Shown piece by piece: positions 8,242 through 16,798 of a stretch of 64,000 nt of DNA. The position numbers and the translations under genes are program-made. Position 1 is the first letter of the stretch, and each line of letters begins with the position of its first letter. This stretch comes from Sulfitobacter dubius (GTDB lineage: Bacteria; Pseudomonadota; Alphaproteobacteria; Rhodobacterales; Rhodobacteraceae), in the NCBI RefSeq assembly GCF_900113435.1, contig NZ_FOPG01000003.1:124001-188000 (forward strand), written 5' to 3'. A model generated the notes under the pieces. That model did no database searches, was not told where the DNA came from, and worked only from the letters and a program-made list of their open reading frames with translations.

Positions 8242-9372
8242 ATGACTGACACTAAAAAGTTCAACCGACGTTCGTTCCTGACGAAGTCCGCACTTGCTGG
8301 GGGGGCCGCTACTGGGAGCATGCTGGCCGCACCGGCGGTGTTGGCCCAAGCGCCGATCGTCATCAAGATGCAGACGTCGTGGAACGACGCCAACATCTGG
8401 CAAGACTTTGCCCGCGACTACGCGACACGGGTGGAGGAGATGTCGGGCGGGCGTCTGAAGGTCGACGTGCTGCCCGCGGGCGCGGTCGTGGCGGCGTTCC
8501 AAGTGCTTGATGCGGTGAACGACGGTTTGATTGACGCGGCGCATTCGGTGCCCGTCTATTGGTACGGCAAGAACAAGGCCGCATCGCTCTTTGGCACCGG
8601 CCCGGTTTTCGGCGGCTCTGCCACGACGATGCTGTCGTGGTTCTACCAAGGTGGCGGTCAGGAGCTTTATAACGAGCTGACGCAGGATATCATGGGCCTC
8701 GACGTTGTCGGCTACATGGGCTTCCCGATGTTCGCGCAGCCGTTCGGTTGGTTCAAGAATGAGGTCAATACCGTCGACGACCTGCAAGGCTTCAAATACC
8801 GCACCGTGGGTCTGGCCGCCGATCTGATGGCCAAGCTGGGCATGTCGGTCGCACAGCTGCCGGGCGGGGAGATCGTGCCCGCGATGGAGCGCGGCGTAAT
8901 CGACGCTTTCGAGTTCAACAACCCCTCGTCGGACAAGGACTTCGGCGCGCAGGACGTGGCCAAGAACTACTACCTGTCGTCCTATCACCAAGCCTCCGAG
9001 AGCTTTGAATTCCTGTTCTCGAAGATGTTCCTCGAAGACCTCGACCCTGATCTTCAGGCGATCCTCAAATACGCTGTGGAAGCGGTTTCGACCGCGAACA
9101 CGGCCAAGGCGATGGACCGCTATTCGGCAGACCTGCAATTCCTGCAAAACGAAGCGGGCGTGAACGTGCGGCGCACCTCGAAAGAGATCCTCGATGCGCA
9201 GCTGAAAGCATGGGATGAGCTGATCCCCGAGTTGGAATCCGATCCCTTCATGAAAAAGACCCTCGACAGCCAGCGCGAATGGGTCGACCGCGTGGCCTAT
9301 TACGAGTTGATGAACTCGCCGGACTACGGGCTTGCTTATGAGCATTACTTCCCCGGCAAGATCAAAATGTGA
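8242..9372 (+). CDS. dctP: TRAP transporter substrate-binding protein
   Basis: Periplasmic receptor of a tripartite ATP-independent transporter, most like the TakP/lactate-binding branch for 2-oxo or 2-hydroxy monocarboxylates. It has 376 residues with a twin-arginine signal (NRRSFLTKSALAGG, cleavage likely near APAVLAQA). The substrate-site regions FKYRTVGLAADLMAKLG and IDAFEFNNPSSDKDFG match the family layout. It starts after a strong GGGAGGAGG ribosome site and leads a dctPQM-amidase-membrane peptide-dehydrogenase operon. The dehydrogenase downstream supports a hydroxy- or oxo-acid substrate, but specificity is inferred. Confidence 0.88.
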   Translation: MTDTKKFNRRSFLTKSALAGGAATGSMLAAPAVLAQAPIVIKMQTSWNDANIWQDFARDYATRVEEMSGGRLKVDVLPAGAVVAAFQVLDAVNDGLIDAAHSVPVYWYGKNKAASLFGTGPVFGGSATTMLSWFYQGGGQELYNELTQDIMGLDVVGYMGFPMFAQPFGWFKNEVNTVDDLQGFKYRTVGLAADLMAKLGMSVAQLPGGEIVPAMERGVIDAFEFNNPSSDKDFGAQDVAKNYYLSSYHQASESFEFLFSKMFLEDLDPDLQAILKYAVEAVSTANTAKAMDRYSADLQFLQNEAGVNVRRTSKEILDAQLKAWDELIPELESDPFMKKTLDSQREWVDRVAYYELMNSPDYGLAYEHYFPGKIKM

Positions 9373-9396
9373 TCACGCATACCCGCAAGTAATGAG

Positions 9397-9424
9397 GCCC
9401 CCGGCGCCACCATGCGCCGGGGGC
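9397..9424 (+). terminator. Intercistronic hairpin between dctP and dctQ
   Basis: GCCCCCGGCGC (9397-9407) pairs perfectly with GCGCCGGGGGC (9414-9424) around a 6-nt loop. There is no U-tract, so it is more likely an mRNA-stabilising or partial-termination hairpin that keeps the binding protein in excess over the membrane subunits. The same layout recurs after smoE. Confidence 0.6.
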
Positions 9425-9446
9425 TCTACGAGACATTGGGGACATC

Positions 9447-10031
9447 ATGATATCTTTCATTCGGTTCGCCGATAACCTTTCCGCATGGTTCGGCAAGGCC
9501 TTCGCTTGGCTCATTCTGCTGATGTCCATCGGCACGGGCTACGAAGTTTTTGTGCGCTATGTGCTGAACAATCCTACCGCTTGGGCGCTGGACGTGTCCT
9601 TCATCATGTATGGCACGCTTTTTATGATGGGCGGGGCCTATACGCTGTCGCGGGGCGGCCATGTGCGGGGGGATTTCCTCTACCGGCTATTCCAGCCGCG
9701 CACCCAAGGCATGATCGACCTCGTGCTCTATATCATCTTCTTTTTCCCCGGGGTCACGGCGCTGATCCTCGCGGGGTGGAAATACGCCGCCCGGTCTTGG
9801 TCATATGGCGAAGTGTCGGTCAATAGCCCGGCGGGCGTGCCGATCTATCAATTCAAGGCGATCATCGTGGCGGCGGGGATCCTGCTGTTCATCCAAGGCA
9901 TTGCGCAGGTCTGCCGCTGTCTCATCGCCATACGTTCCAACTACTGGCTCGAAGCCGAGGAAGACGTCTTTGAGACCGAAGACCTCATGATGCGCGAAGC
10001 CAACAAGGCCGAAAAGGGCCATCTCACATGA
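9447..10031 (+). CDS. dctQ: TRAP transporter small membrane subunit
   Basis: DctQ-type subunit with four predicted transmembrane helices in 194 residues (FAWLILLMSIGTGYEVFVRYV..., ALDVSFIMYGTLFMMGGAYTL..., IDLVLYIIFFFPGVTALIL..., AIIVAAGILLFIQGIAQV). The sequence VFVRYVLNNPTAWALDVSFIMYG is typical of the family. It overlaps dctM by 4 bp (ATGA). It would form the membrane complex with DctM and dock the DctP at 8242. The C-terminus is long and acidic. Confidence 0.88.
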   Translation: MISFIRFADNLSAWFGKAFAWLILLMSIGTGYEVFVRYVLNNPTAWALDVSFIMYGTLFMMGGAYTLSRGGHVRGDFLYRLFQPRTQGMIDLVLYIIFFFPGVTALILAGWKYAARSWSYGEVSVNSPAGVPIYQFKAIIVAAGILLFIQGIAQVCRCLIAIRSNYWLEAEEDVFETEDLMMREANKAEKGHLT

Positions 10032-11446
10032 CCGATCCGCAAATCGCCCTGATGATGCTTGGGCTGTTCATCGTTTTTGTTTTCCTAGGGTTTCCGATTG
10101 CTTTCACGCTGATGGCGATGGGCATCGGCTTTGGCTACTACGCCTATTTCGATGCGCGCCGCATGTGGCGCAGTTTTGACCGGCTGGACGAGGGGGCCGG
10201 CCAGTGGGAGCAATGGACGACGTGGTTCGAGGGGTTATTCAACAACCGAATATTCGACCTCTTCGTGAACCAGACCTTTACGGTGATGTCGAACGAAGTG
10301 TTGACTGCTGTGCCGCTGTTCCTGTTCATGGGCTACATCGTGGAGCGGTCGAACATCGTTGACCGGCTGTTCACCACGCTCAACATTGCGTCGAAGAACA
10401 TCCCCGGTTCGATGGGGGTCGCGGCGCTGATCACCTGTGCGCTTTTTGCCACGGCCACCGGGATCGTCGGCGCGGTGGTGACGCTGATGGGGCTTCTGGC
10501 GCTGCCCGCGATGCTGAAGGCGCGCTATGATCCGTCCTTTGCGGCGGGCATCATCTGCGCGGGCGGCACGTTGGGCATCCTGATCCCGCCCTCGATCATG
10601 CTGATCGTCTATGCGGCGGCAACCAACGTCTCCATCGTGCGGCTCTATGCGGCGGCGCTGCTGCCGGGGCTGACGCTGGTCGGACTCTACCTGGTCTATA
10701 TCATCGGTCGCTCGCTGTTGCAGCCATCCTCCGCGCCGCGCCCGACGGCAGATGAGGTGCCGGACATGCCGATGGGCAAGCTCTTGTTGATGATCGCCAC
10801 CTCCTTCCTGCCACTTGCCTTCCTCATTTTCGCGGTGCTGGGGTCGATCCTTTTCGGCCTTGCAACCCCGACTGAGGCGGCCTCGATCGGTGCGTTGGGC
10901 GGCATCTTCCTCGCCTTCATCTACCGCGCGATGACATGGCAGCGGATGCGCGAGAGCGTCTACCTTACGGTGCGCACCACGGCGATGGTCTGCTGGCTTT
11001 TCGTCGGCTCCTACACGTTCTCGGCGGTGTTCTCTTACCTTGGGGGAGAGCATGTGATTTCCGAGTTCGTTCAATCGTTGAACCTCTCGCCAATCATGTT
11101 CCTGATCCTCGCGCAGCTCATCATCTTCTTGCTCGGTTGGCCGCTGGAATGGTCCGAGATCATCATCATCTTCGTGCCGATCTTCCTGCCGCTCTTGGCG
11201 GTGTTTGAGATCGATCCGCTATTTTTTGGCATCCTTGTGGCCCTGAACCTGCAGACCAGTTTCTTAACACCGCCCATGGCCATGTCGGCCTATTACCTCA
11301 AGGGGATCGCCCCGCCCGAGTTGCGGCTCACGCAGATCTTCGCGGGGGTCATGCCGTTCCTGTTCTGCGTGATCCTGTCGATGGTGCTGATGTATGTCTT
11401 CCCGCAGATCGTCTTCTACCTGCCGGAGCTGTTCTATGGGCGCTGA
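10028..11446 (+). CDS. dctM: TRAP transporter large permease
   Basis: DctM-type large subunit that carries the substrate with sodium ions. It has 472 residues and about 12-13 hydrophobic helices. The family motifs GGTLGILIPPSIMLIVYA and TPPMAMSAYYLKG are present. An insertion of about 50 residues after the first helix (about 35-85, FDARRMWRSFDRLDEG...) is characteristic of one DctM subgroup. It is coupled to dctQ upstream and the amidase start overlaps its last codons. Confidence 0.9.
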   Translation: MTDPQIALMMLGLFIVFVFLGFPIAFTLMAMGIGFGYYAYFDARRMWRSFDRLDEGAGQWEQWTTWFEGLFNNRIFDLFVNQTFTVMSNEVLTAVPLFLFMGYIVERSNIVDRLFTTLNIASKNIPGSMGVAALITCALFATATGIVGAVVTLMGLLALPAMLKARYDPSFAAGIICAGGTLGILIPPSIMLIVYAAATNVSIVRLYAAALLPGLTLVGLYLVYIIGRSLLQPSSAPRPTADEVPDMPMGKLLLMIATSFLPLAFLIFAVLGSILFGLATPTEAASIGALGGIFLAFIYRAMTWQRMRESVYLTVRTTAMVCWLFVGSYTFSAVFSYLGGEHVISEFVQSLNLSPIMFLILAQLIIFLLGWPLEWSEIIIIFVPIFLPLLAVFEIDPLFFGILVALNLQTSFLTPPMAMSAYYLKGIAPPELRLTQIFAGVMPFLFCVILSMVLMYVFPQIVFYLPELFYGR

Positions 11447-12791
11447 GCCAAGGATGACCGCCGCAGCAGCGCTTGGCGTGGTCGAATTGCGGGACCGTTT
11501 GGCGAGCGGCGCATTGGACGCGCTGGCGCTGGTGGAAAGTTACATCGCGCGGATCGAAGCGCGCGAGGAGGTGGTGGGCGCTTGGGCATGGTTCGATCCC
11601 GAGTTCGCCCGCGCACAGGCCCGCACGCTCGACAGTTATCGTCGGGCGGGCAGGCCGCTTGGGCGGTTGCATGGGCTGCCTGTCGGGCTGAAAGACGTCA
11701 TCGACACCCGCAGCATCCCGACTGAGAACGGCGCGGCCCAAGACAAGGGGCGCGTGCCGCTGCGCGATGCTTTCATCGTGGAGCGGCTCAAGGCCGAGGG
11801 CGCGATCATCATGGGCAAGACGGTCACGACCGAGCTTGCCTTCATGCATCCGGGCAAGACCGCCAATCCGCATAATCCGGCGCATAGCCCCGGCGGCTCG
11901 TCCCAAGGCTCGGCGGCGGCGGTGGCGGATGGAATGGTGCCGCTGGCCATCGGCACGCAGACCGGCGGCTCGGTGATCCGGCCTGCGTCCTATTGTGGGG
12001 TCACCGGGTTCAAACCGACTTTCGGCGCGATCCCGCGCCGAGGGGTGCTGACGCAGTCACCCTCGCTCGACACCATCGGCGTCTTTGCCAGCGATCCCGC
12101 CGGTGCAGCGCTGCTGGCCGAGGTGCTATTCGGCCATGACCCCGAAGACAGCGCCACCATCCTTGTCCCCACGCCCGCGCTGTTGGCGCAGACCACCACC
12201 GCGCCGCCGATCCCGCCGGTCTTTGGTTTCGTTCGCCCGCCGGGGTGGGAGGACGCAGATCCCCAGCTTCACGCGGGTTTCGAAGAATTGGTCGCAGCAC
12301 TTGGCGATCAGGCGTTTGAGCTGCCCCTGCCGTCGGTCTTCGACGGGGCGGCAGAGGCGCGCAAACGCATCAACTTTGCCGAGATGGCCTATCACTATTA
12401 CCCCTATTTGCGAGATGGGACCGACCTGCTGTCACCCGCGACTCGAGAGGCGATGGAGGCGGGCAACAAGGTACTGGCCCGCGATTATCAATCGGCCCGC
12501 GACCTGCCCAAGGTGCTGACCGCCGCGCTGGAGGAGTTGCTGACCCGCTGCGATGCGATCCTTTGTCCGTCGGCCACCGGCCCCGCGCCCCGCGGGCTGG
12601 AGACCACCGGCGATCCGATTTTCAACGGGCTATGGACGCTCTGCGGCAGCCCCTGTGTGAACGTGCCTTTGATGACATCGGAAGACGGTCTGCCGATGGG
12701 CGTGCAACTGGTCGGCGGGCACGGCCAAGACGGACGATTGATGCGCAGCGCACAATGGCTTTTCGACTGGGCCGATGGCGCAACCCAATGA
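11436..12791 (+). CDS. Amidase-signature hydrolase
   Basis: Amidase-signature (GatA/AtzF-like) enzyme of 451 residues that hydrolyses a C-N bond. The Ser-cisSer-Lys triad is visible: Lys86 in GLKDVID, Ser155 in PGGSSQGSAAA and nucleophile Ser179 in TGGSVIRPAS, with the 24-residue Ser-Ser spacing of the family. ATG 11436 overlaps the end of dctM and has GGAG 7 bp upstream; the longer in-frame start at 11394 lies inside dctM and is unlikely. Its place in the TRAP operon suggests that the imported compound or a derivative is an amide. The substrate is unknown. Confidence 0.85.
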   Translation: MGAEPRMTAAAALGVVELRDRLASGALDALALVESYIARIEAREEVVGAWAWFDPEFARAQARTLDSYRRAGRPLGRLHGLPVGLKDVIDTRSIPTENGAAQDKGRVPLRDAFIVERLKAEGAIIMGKTVTTELAFMHPGKTANPHNPAHSPGGSSQGSAAAVADGMVPLAIGTQTGGSVIRPASYCGVTGFKPTFGAIPRRGVLTQSPSLDTIGVFASDPAGAALLAEVLFGHDPEDSATILVPTPALLAQTTTAPPIPPVFGFVRPPGWEDADPQLHAGFEELVAALGDQAFELPLPSVFDGAAEARKRINFAEMAYHYYPYLRDGTDLLSPATREAMEAGNKVLARDYQSARDLPKVLTAALEELLTRCDAILCPSATGPAPRGLETTGDPIFNGLWTLCGSPCVNVPLMTSEDGLPMGVQLVGGHGQDGRLMRSAQWLFDWADGATQ

Positions 12792-12801
12792 GGATTGAAA
12801 C

Positions 12802-12963
12802 ATGAACCGTTTACTTGCCCTTTTCGCCTTTGCTGCGATTGCGATCTTTCTGCTGATCCTCGCGGTTGAGGTGCCCAGTATTGATCTGATTGTCATCGTC
12901 GCGGTTACGCTGGCCTTTGTGGCCTATGATTTCTTCACCTCCAGTCGGAAGGATCGGGACTGA
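12802..12963 (+). CDS. 53-residue membrane peptide
   Basis: Small open frame that fills the gap between the amidase and the dehydrogenase, starting 10 bp after one and ending 3 bp before the other. AGGA precedes the ATG. It encodes 53 residues with two hydrophobic segments (LLALFAFAAIAIFLLIL and IDLIVIVAVTLAFVAY) joined by a short polar turn and a basic tail SSRKDRD. The tight spacing argues that it is translated. No family is recognised. Confidence 0.6.
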   Translation: MNRLLALFAFAAIAIFLLILAVEVPSIDLIVIVAVTLAFVAYDFFTSSRKDRD

Positions 12964-12966
12964 CCC

Positions 12967-13926
12967 ATGGGCAAGCCCGTCATCTGGATCACCCGGCAGC
13001 TTTCTGACGCCACGCTTGAACGGGCGCGCCGTGATTATGAGGTGATCTGGGAGCCGGCTGACGAACCCGGCAGCGCCGAAGACATCATCGCGATGAGCGC
13101 GCGGGTGGATGGGATGATCCCCTGCCATTCCGAGCATTTCAGCGCGGAGGTCGTGGCGCAGCTTGACCCTCGGCTCAAGATCATCGCCAACCACTCCGTC
13201 GGCGTGGATCACTGCGATCTGGCAAGCCTCAAGGAACGGGGTATTGTCGTGACGAACACGCCCGGCGTTCTGTCGGATGCCACCGCCGAGCTGGCGCTCA
13301 TGTTGATGTTGGGTGCTGCCCGGCACGCGGTGGCGGGTGATCGGCTCGTGCGCAGCGGACAGTGGCAGTCGTGGTCGCCTGCGATGCTGGTGGGCAAACA
13401 GGTCTCTGGTGCGCGGCTGGGGATTATCGGAATGGGCGGCGTGGGGCGGGCCTTTGCCCGCAAGGCGCGGGGGTTGGATATGGAGATCCACTACCATAAC
13501 CGCCGTCGCCTAACCGCCGAAGAAGAGGCGGGCGCGACTTATCACGCTGATTTGGACGCGCTGCTGGGGGTGTCGGATTTCTTGTCACTACATTGCCCGG
13601 CCACGCCGGAAACCATTGGCTTCATGAATGCCGCGCGTTTGGCGCAGATGCCCAAGGGCTGTGTGATCGTGAATACTGCGCGGGGCAGTCTGGTGGATGA
13701 GGCAGCGTTGCTTGATGCGCTGTCCTCGGGCCATGTGGGGGCGGCGGGGTTGGATTGCTTTGTCACCGAACCGGGCGGCAATCCGGCCTTTGCAGGCCAT
13801 GATAACGTGATGATGATGCCGCATGTGGGCAGTGCTACCGTGGCGACGCGCGATGCGATGGGGTTCAAGGCGCTTGATAACCTCGACCATTTCTTTCGAG
13901 GTGAGACGCCGCCCGACCAATTGTAA
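12967..13926 (+). CDS. D-2-hydroxyacid dehydrogenase
   Basis: NAD(P)-dependent dehydrogenase of the glyoxylate/hydroxypyruvate reductase (GyaR/GhrB) family, 319 residues. The Rossmann motif LGIIGMGGVGRAFA lies near residues 144-157. The catalytic Arg is in NTARGSLVDE, Glu in CFVTEPGGNP and His in MMPHVGSAT. It reduces 2-oxoacids such as glyoxylate or hydroxypyruvate, or runs in reverse. It is the last gene of the TRAP operon, so it probably processes the imported acid. It converges on the DMT transporter. Confidence 0.9.
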   Translation: MGKPVIWITRQLSDATLERARRDYEVIWEPADEPGSAEDIIAMSARVDGMIPCHSEHFSAEVVAQLDPRLKIIANHSVGVDHCDLASLKERGIVVTNTPGVLSDATAELALMLMLGAARHAVAGDRLVRSGQWQSWSPAMLVGKQVSGARLGIIGMGGVGRAFARKARGLDMEIHYHNRRRLTAEEEAGATYHADLDALLGVSDFLSLHCPATPETIGFMNAARLAQMPKGCVIVNTARGSLVDEAALLDALSSGHVGAAGLDCFVTEPGGNPAFAGHDNVMMMPHVGSATVATRDAMGFKALDNLDHFFRGETPPDQL

Positions 13927-13948
13927 ATGCGGTGGTTGGCCGCCGCAT
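13927..13948. terminator. Hairpin between convergent genes
   Basis: ATGCGGTGG pairs with CCGCCGCAT (one G-U pair) around a TTGG loop. It lies just past the dehydrogenase stop and just before the stop of the opposing DMT gene, so it can act as a shared terminator, though neither side has a long U-tract. Confidence 0.5.
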
Positions 13949-13953
13949 GCTCG

Positions 13954-14889
13954 TCAGGCCACGCCCGGCGGTTGTGCGGGTTCACCACGGCGCAGCCATG
14001 ACGGCAGGGGCAGGGTGATGATTGCAAGGCAGCCAATCACCAGCGCCACGCCGATCCAGCCTAGTGGGGGAAGGCGCTCTTTGACGATCAGCACGGCCAG
14101 TATCGCCGCGACCACAGGCTCAAAAAGGGTGATCACCGTCGCCGTGCTTGCCTCAACCCGTGCAAGGCCAAAGCCAAAGCTGATGTAGCCCAGAAACATC
14201 GGCACCGCAGCCATGTAGAGACCCACGGCGGCGTTCGTCCATGAGGCCAGAAAAGGCCCGCCCGAAAGCAGCAGCACCGGCATCAACATCAGACCCCCAA
14301 GGCCAAAGGTCGCGCCCATGGCGACCGACGACCGCGTGCCTTGAAGCATCATCTTCCGCGCGCTCCATGAATAAAGCGCGTAGGTAAAGCCGCCGATCAG
14401 CCCAAGGAAAACCCCCGCGGGTACGGATGTTCCGCCCGCCATCTCGACGTGCGCGGCCCCTTCGGCAAGGCAGATAAGGCCCATACCCAATAGTCCGACC
14501 GTAGCGCCGATACTCCAGCGCAAAGTCAGGCGGCGCCGGTCTAGCAGATATTCAATCAGCGCCGAAAGAAGCGGGGCAGACCCGATGGTGATGACCGTGC
14601 CCACCGTCACACCGGCCAGCCGCATAGAACCATAAAATGCCAACGGATAGATCGCCACGGCTATCGCGCCGATTGCCAAAAGGCGGCATTGGTCCCAGAG
14701 CTGCGTGCGGTGGCGCAGAATGCCGCGCCCGGCCAAAAGCGCCTGCGCGATGCCGCCCACGCCCATAGCTGCCGCGCCGATGGCGGCGGCGCTGACATCG
14801 GGGGCAAAAGTGGCGGCGGTCCCGGTTGTGCCCCAGACCACGGCGGCGAAAAGAATGGCGATAACACCCCAGCGGTGGCCTTCTATCAT
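13954..14889 (-). CDS. EamA/DMT-family exporter
   Basis: Drug/metabolite transporter of 311 residues with ten predicted helices in two EamA repeats (WGVIAILFAAVVWGTTGTAATF at the N-terminus; YMAAVPMFLGYISFGFGLARV and TVITLFEPVVAAILAVLIVKE near the end, the latter being the usual repeat-2 signature). It is translated from an ATG overlapping the stop of the TetR gene upstream, so it is almost certainly controlled by it. The exported compound is unknown; family members export amino acids, metabolites or toxins. Confidence 0.88.
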   Translation of the reverse strand: MIEGHRWGVIAILFAAVVWGTTGTAATFAPDVSAAAIGAAAMGVGGIAQALLAGRGILRHRTQLWDQCRLLAIGAIAVAIYPLAFYGSMRLAGVTVGTVITIGSAPLLSALIEYLLDRRRLTLRWSIGATVGLLGMGLICLAEGAAHVEMAGGTSVPAGVFLGLIGGFTYALYSWSARKMMLQGTRSSVAMGATFGLGGLMLMPVLLLSGGPFLASWTNAAVGLYMAAVPMFLGYISFGFGLARVEASTATVITLFEPVVAAILAVLIVKERLPPLGWIGVALVIGCLAIITLPLPSWLRRGEPAQPPGVA

Positions 14890-15473
14890 GTCAATGCTTT
14901 CAGCATATCATCGGCCATCGCCCGTGCGGCCAGAACCCGTGCGCTGTTGCCCTCTAGTCCCGCACGCGCCATCGCCCCTTCAAGCAGGAAAGCAATATGC
15001 GCAGCAAGCGGGGCGGCACGTTCTGGCGCGTCGGGGAAAAGCTCGGTCAGGTGTTTTGCCAAGATGCTTTCAACCTCTTCTTTATGCCGCCGCACCGCCG
15101 CGCGTCCGATGTCGCCTGCCTCTAGCTCGGCCGCCGCGTTCAACAGGCCGCAGCCACGAAAGCCACGTTCATAGGCAAATTCCGCGTGATCTTGATAAGC
15201 GTCGAAAACGGCCAAGATGCGGGCCTGCGGGGTCTCTGCCGACGCGGCCCGCGCGTCATAAAGTGCCAGCCATTCCGCATGGCGCGCCTCTAGGTAGTGG
15301 CTCACCAAGTCCGCCTTGGAGGTGAAATTATTGTAGAGGCTTTTCTTGGCCACACCTGCGCGTTCGACGATGGCATCGATGCCCGTGCCGTTGATGCCGT
15401 GGTTATAGAACAGCACCATCGCGGCCTGCATCAGCCTGTCATAGGCGGGGCGTTTGGGTGGGGTCTCGGACAT
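14886..15473 (-). CDS. TetR-family repressor of the DMT exporter
   Basis: TetR/AcrR regulator, 195 residues. The N-terminal HTH spans about residues 25-55 (GIDAIVERAGVAKKSLYNNFTSKADLVSHYL); the C-terminal ligand domain is variable. It is first in a two-gene operon with the DMT exporter (4-bp overlap). A near-perfect palindrome lies 13-38 bp upstream of its start and is probably its own operator. The likely role is substrate-responsive control of export. Confidence 0.88.
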   Translation of the reverse strand: MSETPPKRPAYDRLMQAAMVLFYNHGINGTGIDAIVERAGVAKKSLYNNFTSKADLVSHYLEARHAEWLALYDARAASAETPQARILAVFDAYQDHAEFAYERGFRGCGLLNAAAELEAGDIGRAAVRRHKEEVESILAKHLTELFPDAPERAAPLAAHIAFLLEGAMARAGLEGNSARVLAARAMADDMLKALT

Positions 15474-15485
15474 GGTTGCTCCTAT

Positions 15486-15511
15486 AAGTAGGTAGATCGG
15501 TATACCTACTT
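15486..15511. promoter_or_regulatory. Palindromic operator for TetR at 14886
   Basis: AAGTAGGTA (15486-15494) and TACCTACTT (15503-15511) form a perfect 9-bp inverted repeat with an 8-bp centre. The position just upstream of the tetR start fits autoregulation of the tetR-DMT operon. Confidence 0.7.
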
Positions 15512-15537
15512 CCTTTGCAGAGCAAGACCCGTTTTAA

Positions 15538-16059
15538 TCAGCGCGGTGCATGCAGTGCCTTGCTCACCCATTTCGCAGCAGTAACGGCAGCCTCCCCGTG
15601 AAGTGGCCAAGTCTGTGTCAGCCCTTCGATAATCACCAGCAGCTCGGTTTCCGCGCCTTCCAGCGCCGTGGCGGCAGCGGCTTTGGCTGCAACCTCTTGT
15701 TTATGACGGATCAGCAACGCACGCAGGCTTTCGCTCCCCGGATCAGCGGCGACGGCGGCGTGAAACAGACAGCCATGCGAGGTTTCGGTCTCCATCCATT
15801 GCCCAACGCGAGACAGTATCACCTCCAGCGCGTCTGCTGGATCATCCGGCAAGTCACTAAAAACCAACGCCAAATAACGCTGCTGCCGATTCTCCAGGGC
15901 TGCCAATACCATCTCGGCCCGCGAGGGTGTGTATTTGTATAGCGTGCGAAGACTTACCCCCGCCGCATCGCGCAGGTCTTCGACACTGGGTTCGGCAAAG
16001 CCTCGGCTGGCGAAAGCACGTTCAAGCCCGGCGGCGATCTTGTTCTTTGTATTCGTCAT
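15538..16059 (-). CDS. TetR-family regulator
   Basis: Second TetR regulator, 173 residues, unlike the first in sequence. The HTH is VEDLRDAAGVSLRTLYKYTPSRAEMVLAAL (about 22-51). The C-terminal part contains TSHGCLFHAAVAADPGSESL, as in TetR proteins that regulate oxidoreductase genes. It is divergent from the truncated MDR gene; two matching operator copies lie in the 67-bp gap between them, so it probably represses both. Confidence 0.85.
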   Translation of the reverse strand: MTNTKNKIAAGLERAFASRGFAEPSVEDLRDAAGVSLRTLYKYTPSRAEMVLAALENRQQRYLALVFSDLPDDPADALEVILSRVGQWMETETSHGCLFHAAVAADPGSESLRALLIRHKQEVAAKAAAATALEGAETELLVIIEGLTQTWPLHGEAAVTAAKWVSKALHAPR

Positions 16060-16069
16060 GCTTGACGGT

Positions 16070-16113
16070 GTAGAGTGGTCCCTCTACCTGTGCAAGTAGA
16101 GCAACCATTCTAC
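16070..16113. promoter_or_regulatory. Two tandem TetR operators
   Basis: GTAGAG-N6-CTCTAC at 16070-16087 and GTAGAG-N6-TTCTAC at 16096-16113 are two copies of the same dyad, 26 bp apart. They fill the space between the divergent TetR and MDR genes. The shared half-site supports binding by the adjacent TetR at 15538. Confidence 0.7.
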
Positions 16114-16126
16114 ATGTAAGGACCCC

Positions 16127-16753
16127 ATGCAAGCCGAGGCCACCAATGCGCTTGTGATTGACAGCACACTTTCTGATCTTGAACTTGCGTCCTTTCCCTG
16201 CGCCTTTTCCACCGCCGAAGGTATGATCCAGCGCGCGGGTTTGGGCGCGGAACGGGTGTTGATCACGGGGGCATCAGGCGGGGTCGGCTCGGCTGCGGTG
16301 CAGCTTGCCAAGCGGCGCGGTGCGCATGTGACGGCTCAAACGAGCCTAGCCAAGATAGACGCGCTGAAGGCGCTCGGCGCGGATGAGGCGCTGGACCGTG
16401 ATGCCACATTGCCCGAGGATGCATTCGACGTGGTGCTTGACCTCGTGGGCGGCGAGCGCTGGCCCAAGCTGTTGGATGCGCTGGTGACGCGCGGGCGCTA
16501 TGTGACCTCGGGGGCGATTGCCGGGCCGATTGTCGAGTTGGACCTGCGTACGCTCTATCTCAAAGATCTGACACTGATCGGCAGCACACGGCAGGAACCG
16601 GCGGTATTTAGCGATCTTGTGGGGTATATTGAACGCGGCGAAATCAGGCCCTTGCTGGCGGAGAGTTACCCCCTGAAAAACCTACGCCGCGCGCAGGAGG
16701 CGTTTTTGGAGAAATCCCATATGGGTAAGATTGGCATTCAGGTGGCTGCGTAA
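16127..16753 (+). CDS. N-terminally truncated MDR oxidoreductase
   Basis: Zinc-type alcohol dehydrogenase (MDR) family, but only the second half. The 208 residues begin near the end of the GroES-like catalytic domain and contain the whole cofactor domain with RVLITGASGGVGSAAVQLA. Family members are about 330-350 residues, so about 140 residues are missing, including any catalytic zinc ligands. Even so it has its own ribosome site (TAAGGA) and a dual TetR operator immediately upstream. It may be a decayed remnant, or the upstream part was replaced when the promoter arose. Its activity is doubtful. Confidence 0.75.
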   Translation: MQAEATNALVIDSTLSDLELASFPCAFSTAEGMIQRAGLGAERVLITGASGGVGSAAVQLAKRRGAHVTAQTSLAKIDALKALGADEALDRDATLPEDAFDVVLDLVGGERWPKLLDALVTRGRYVTSGAIAGPIVELDLRTLYLKDLTLIGSTRQEPAVFSDLVGYIERGEIRPLLAESYPLKNLRRAQEAFLEKSHMGKIGIQVAA

Positions 16754-16798
16754 ATCAATCCTAGGCCGTACGCATAACGTGGGCGGCCAATTCCGCTG

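Noticed and set aside
8089..9345. Long minus-strand frame opposite the first dctP
   Set aside because: Antisense frame in a GC-rich gene; the plus-strand gene has a signal peptide and family motifs.
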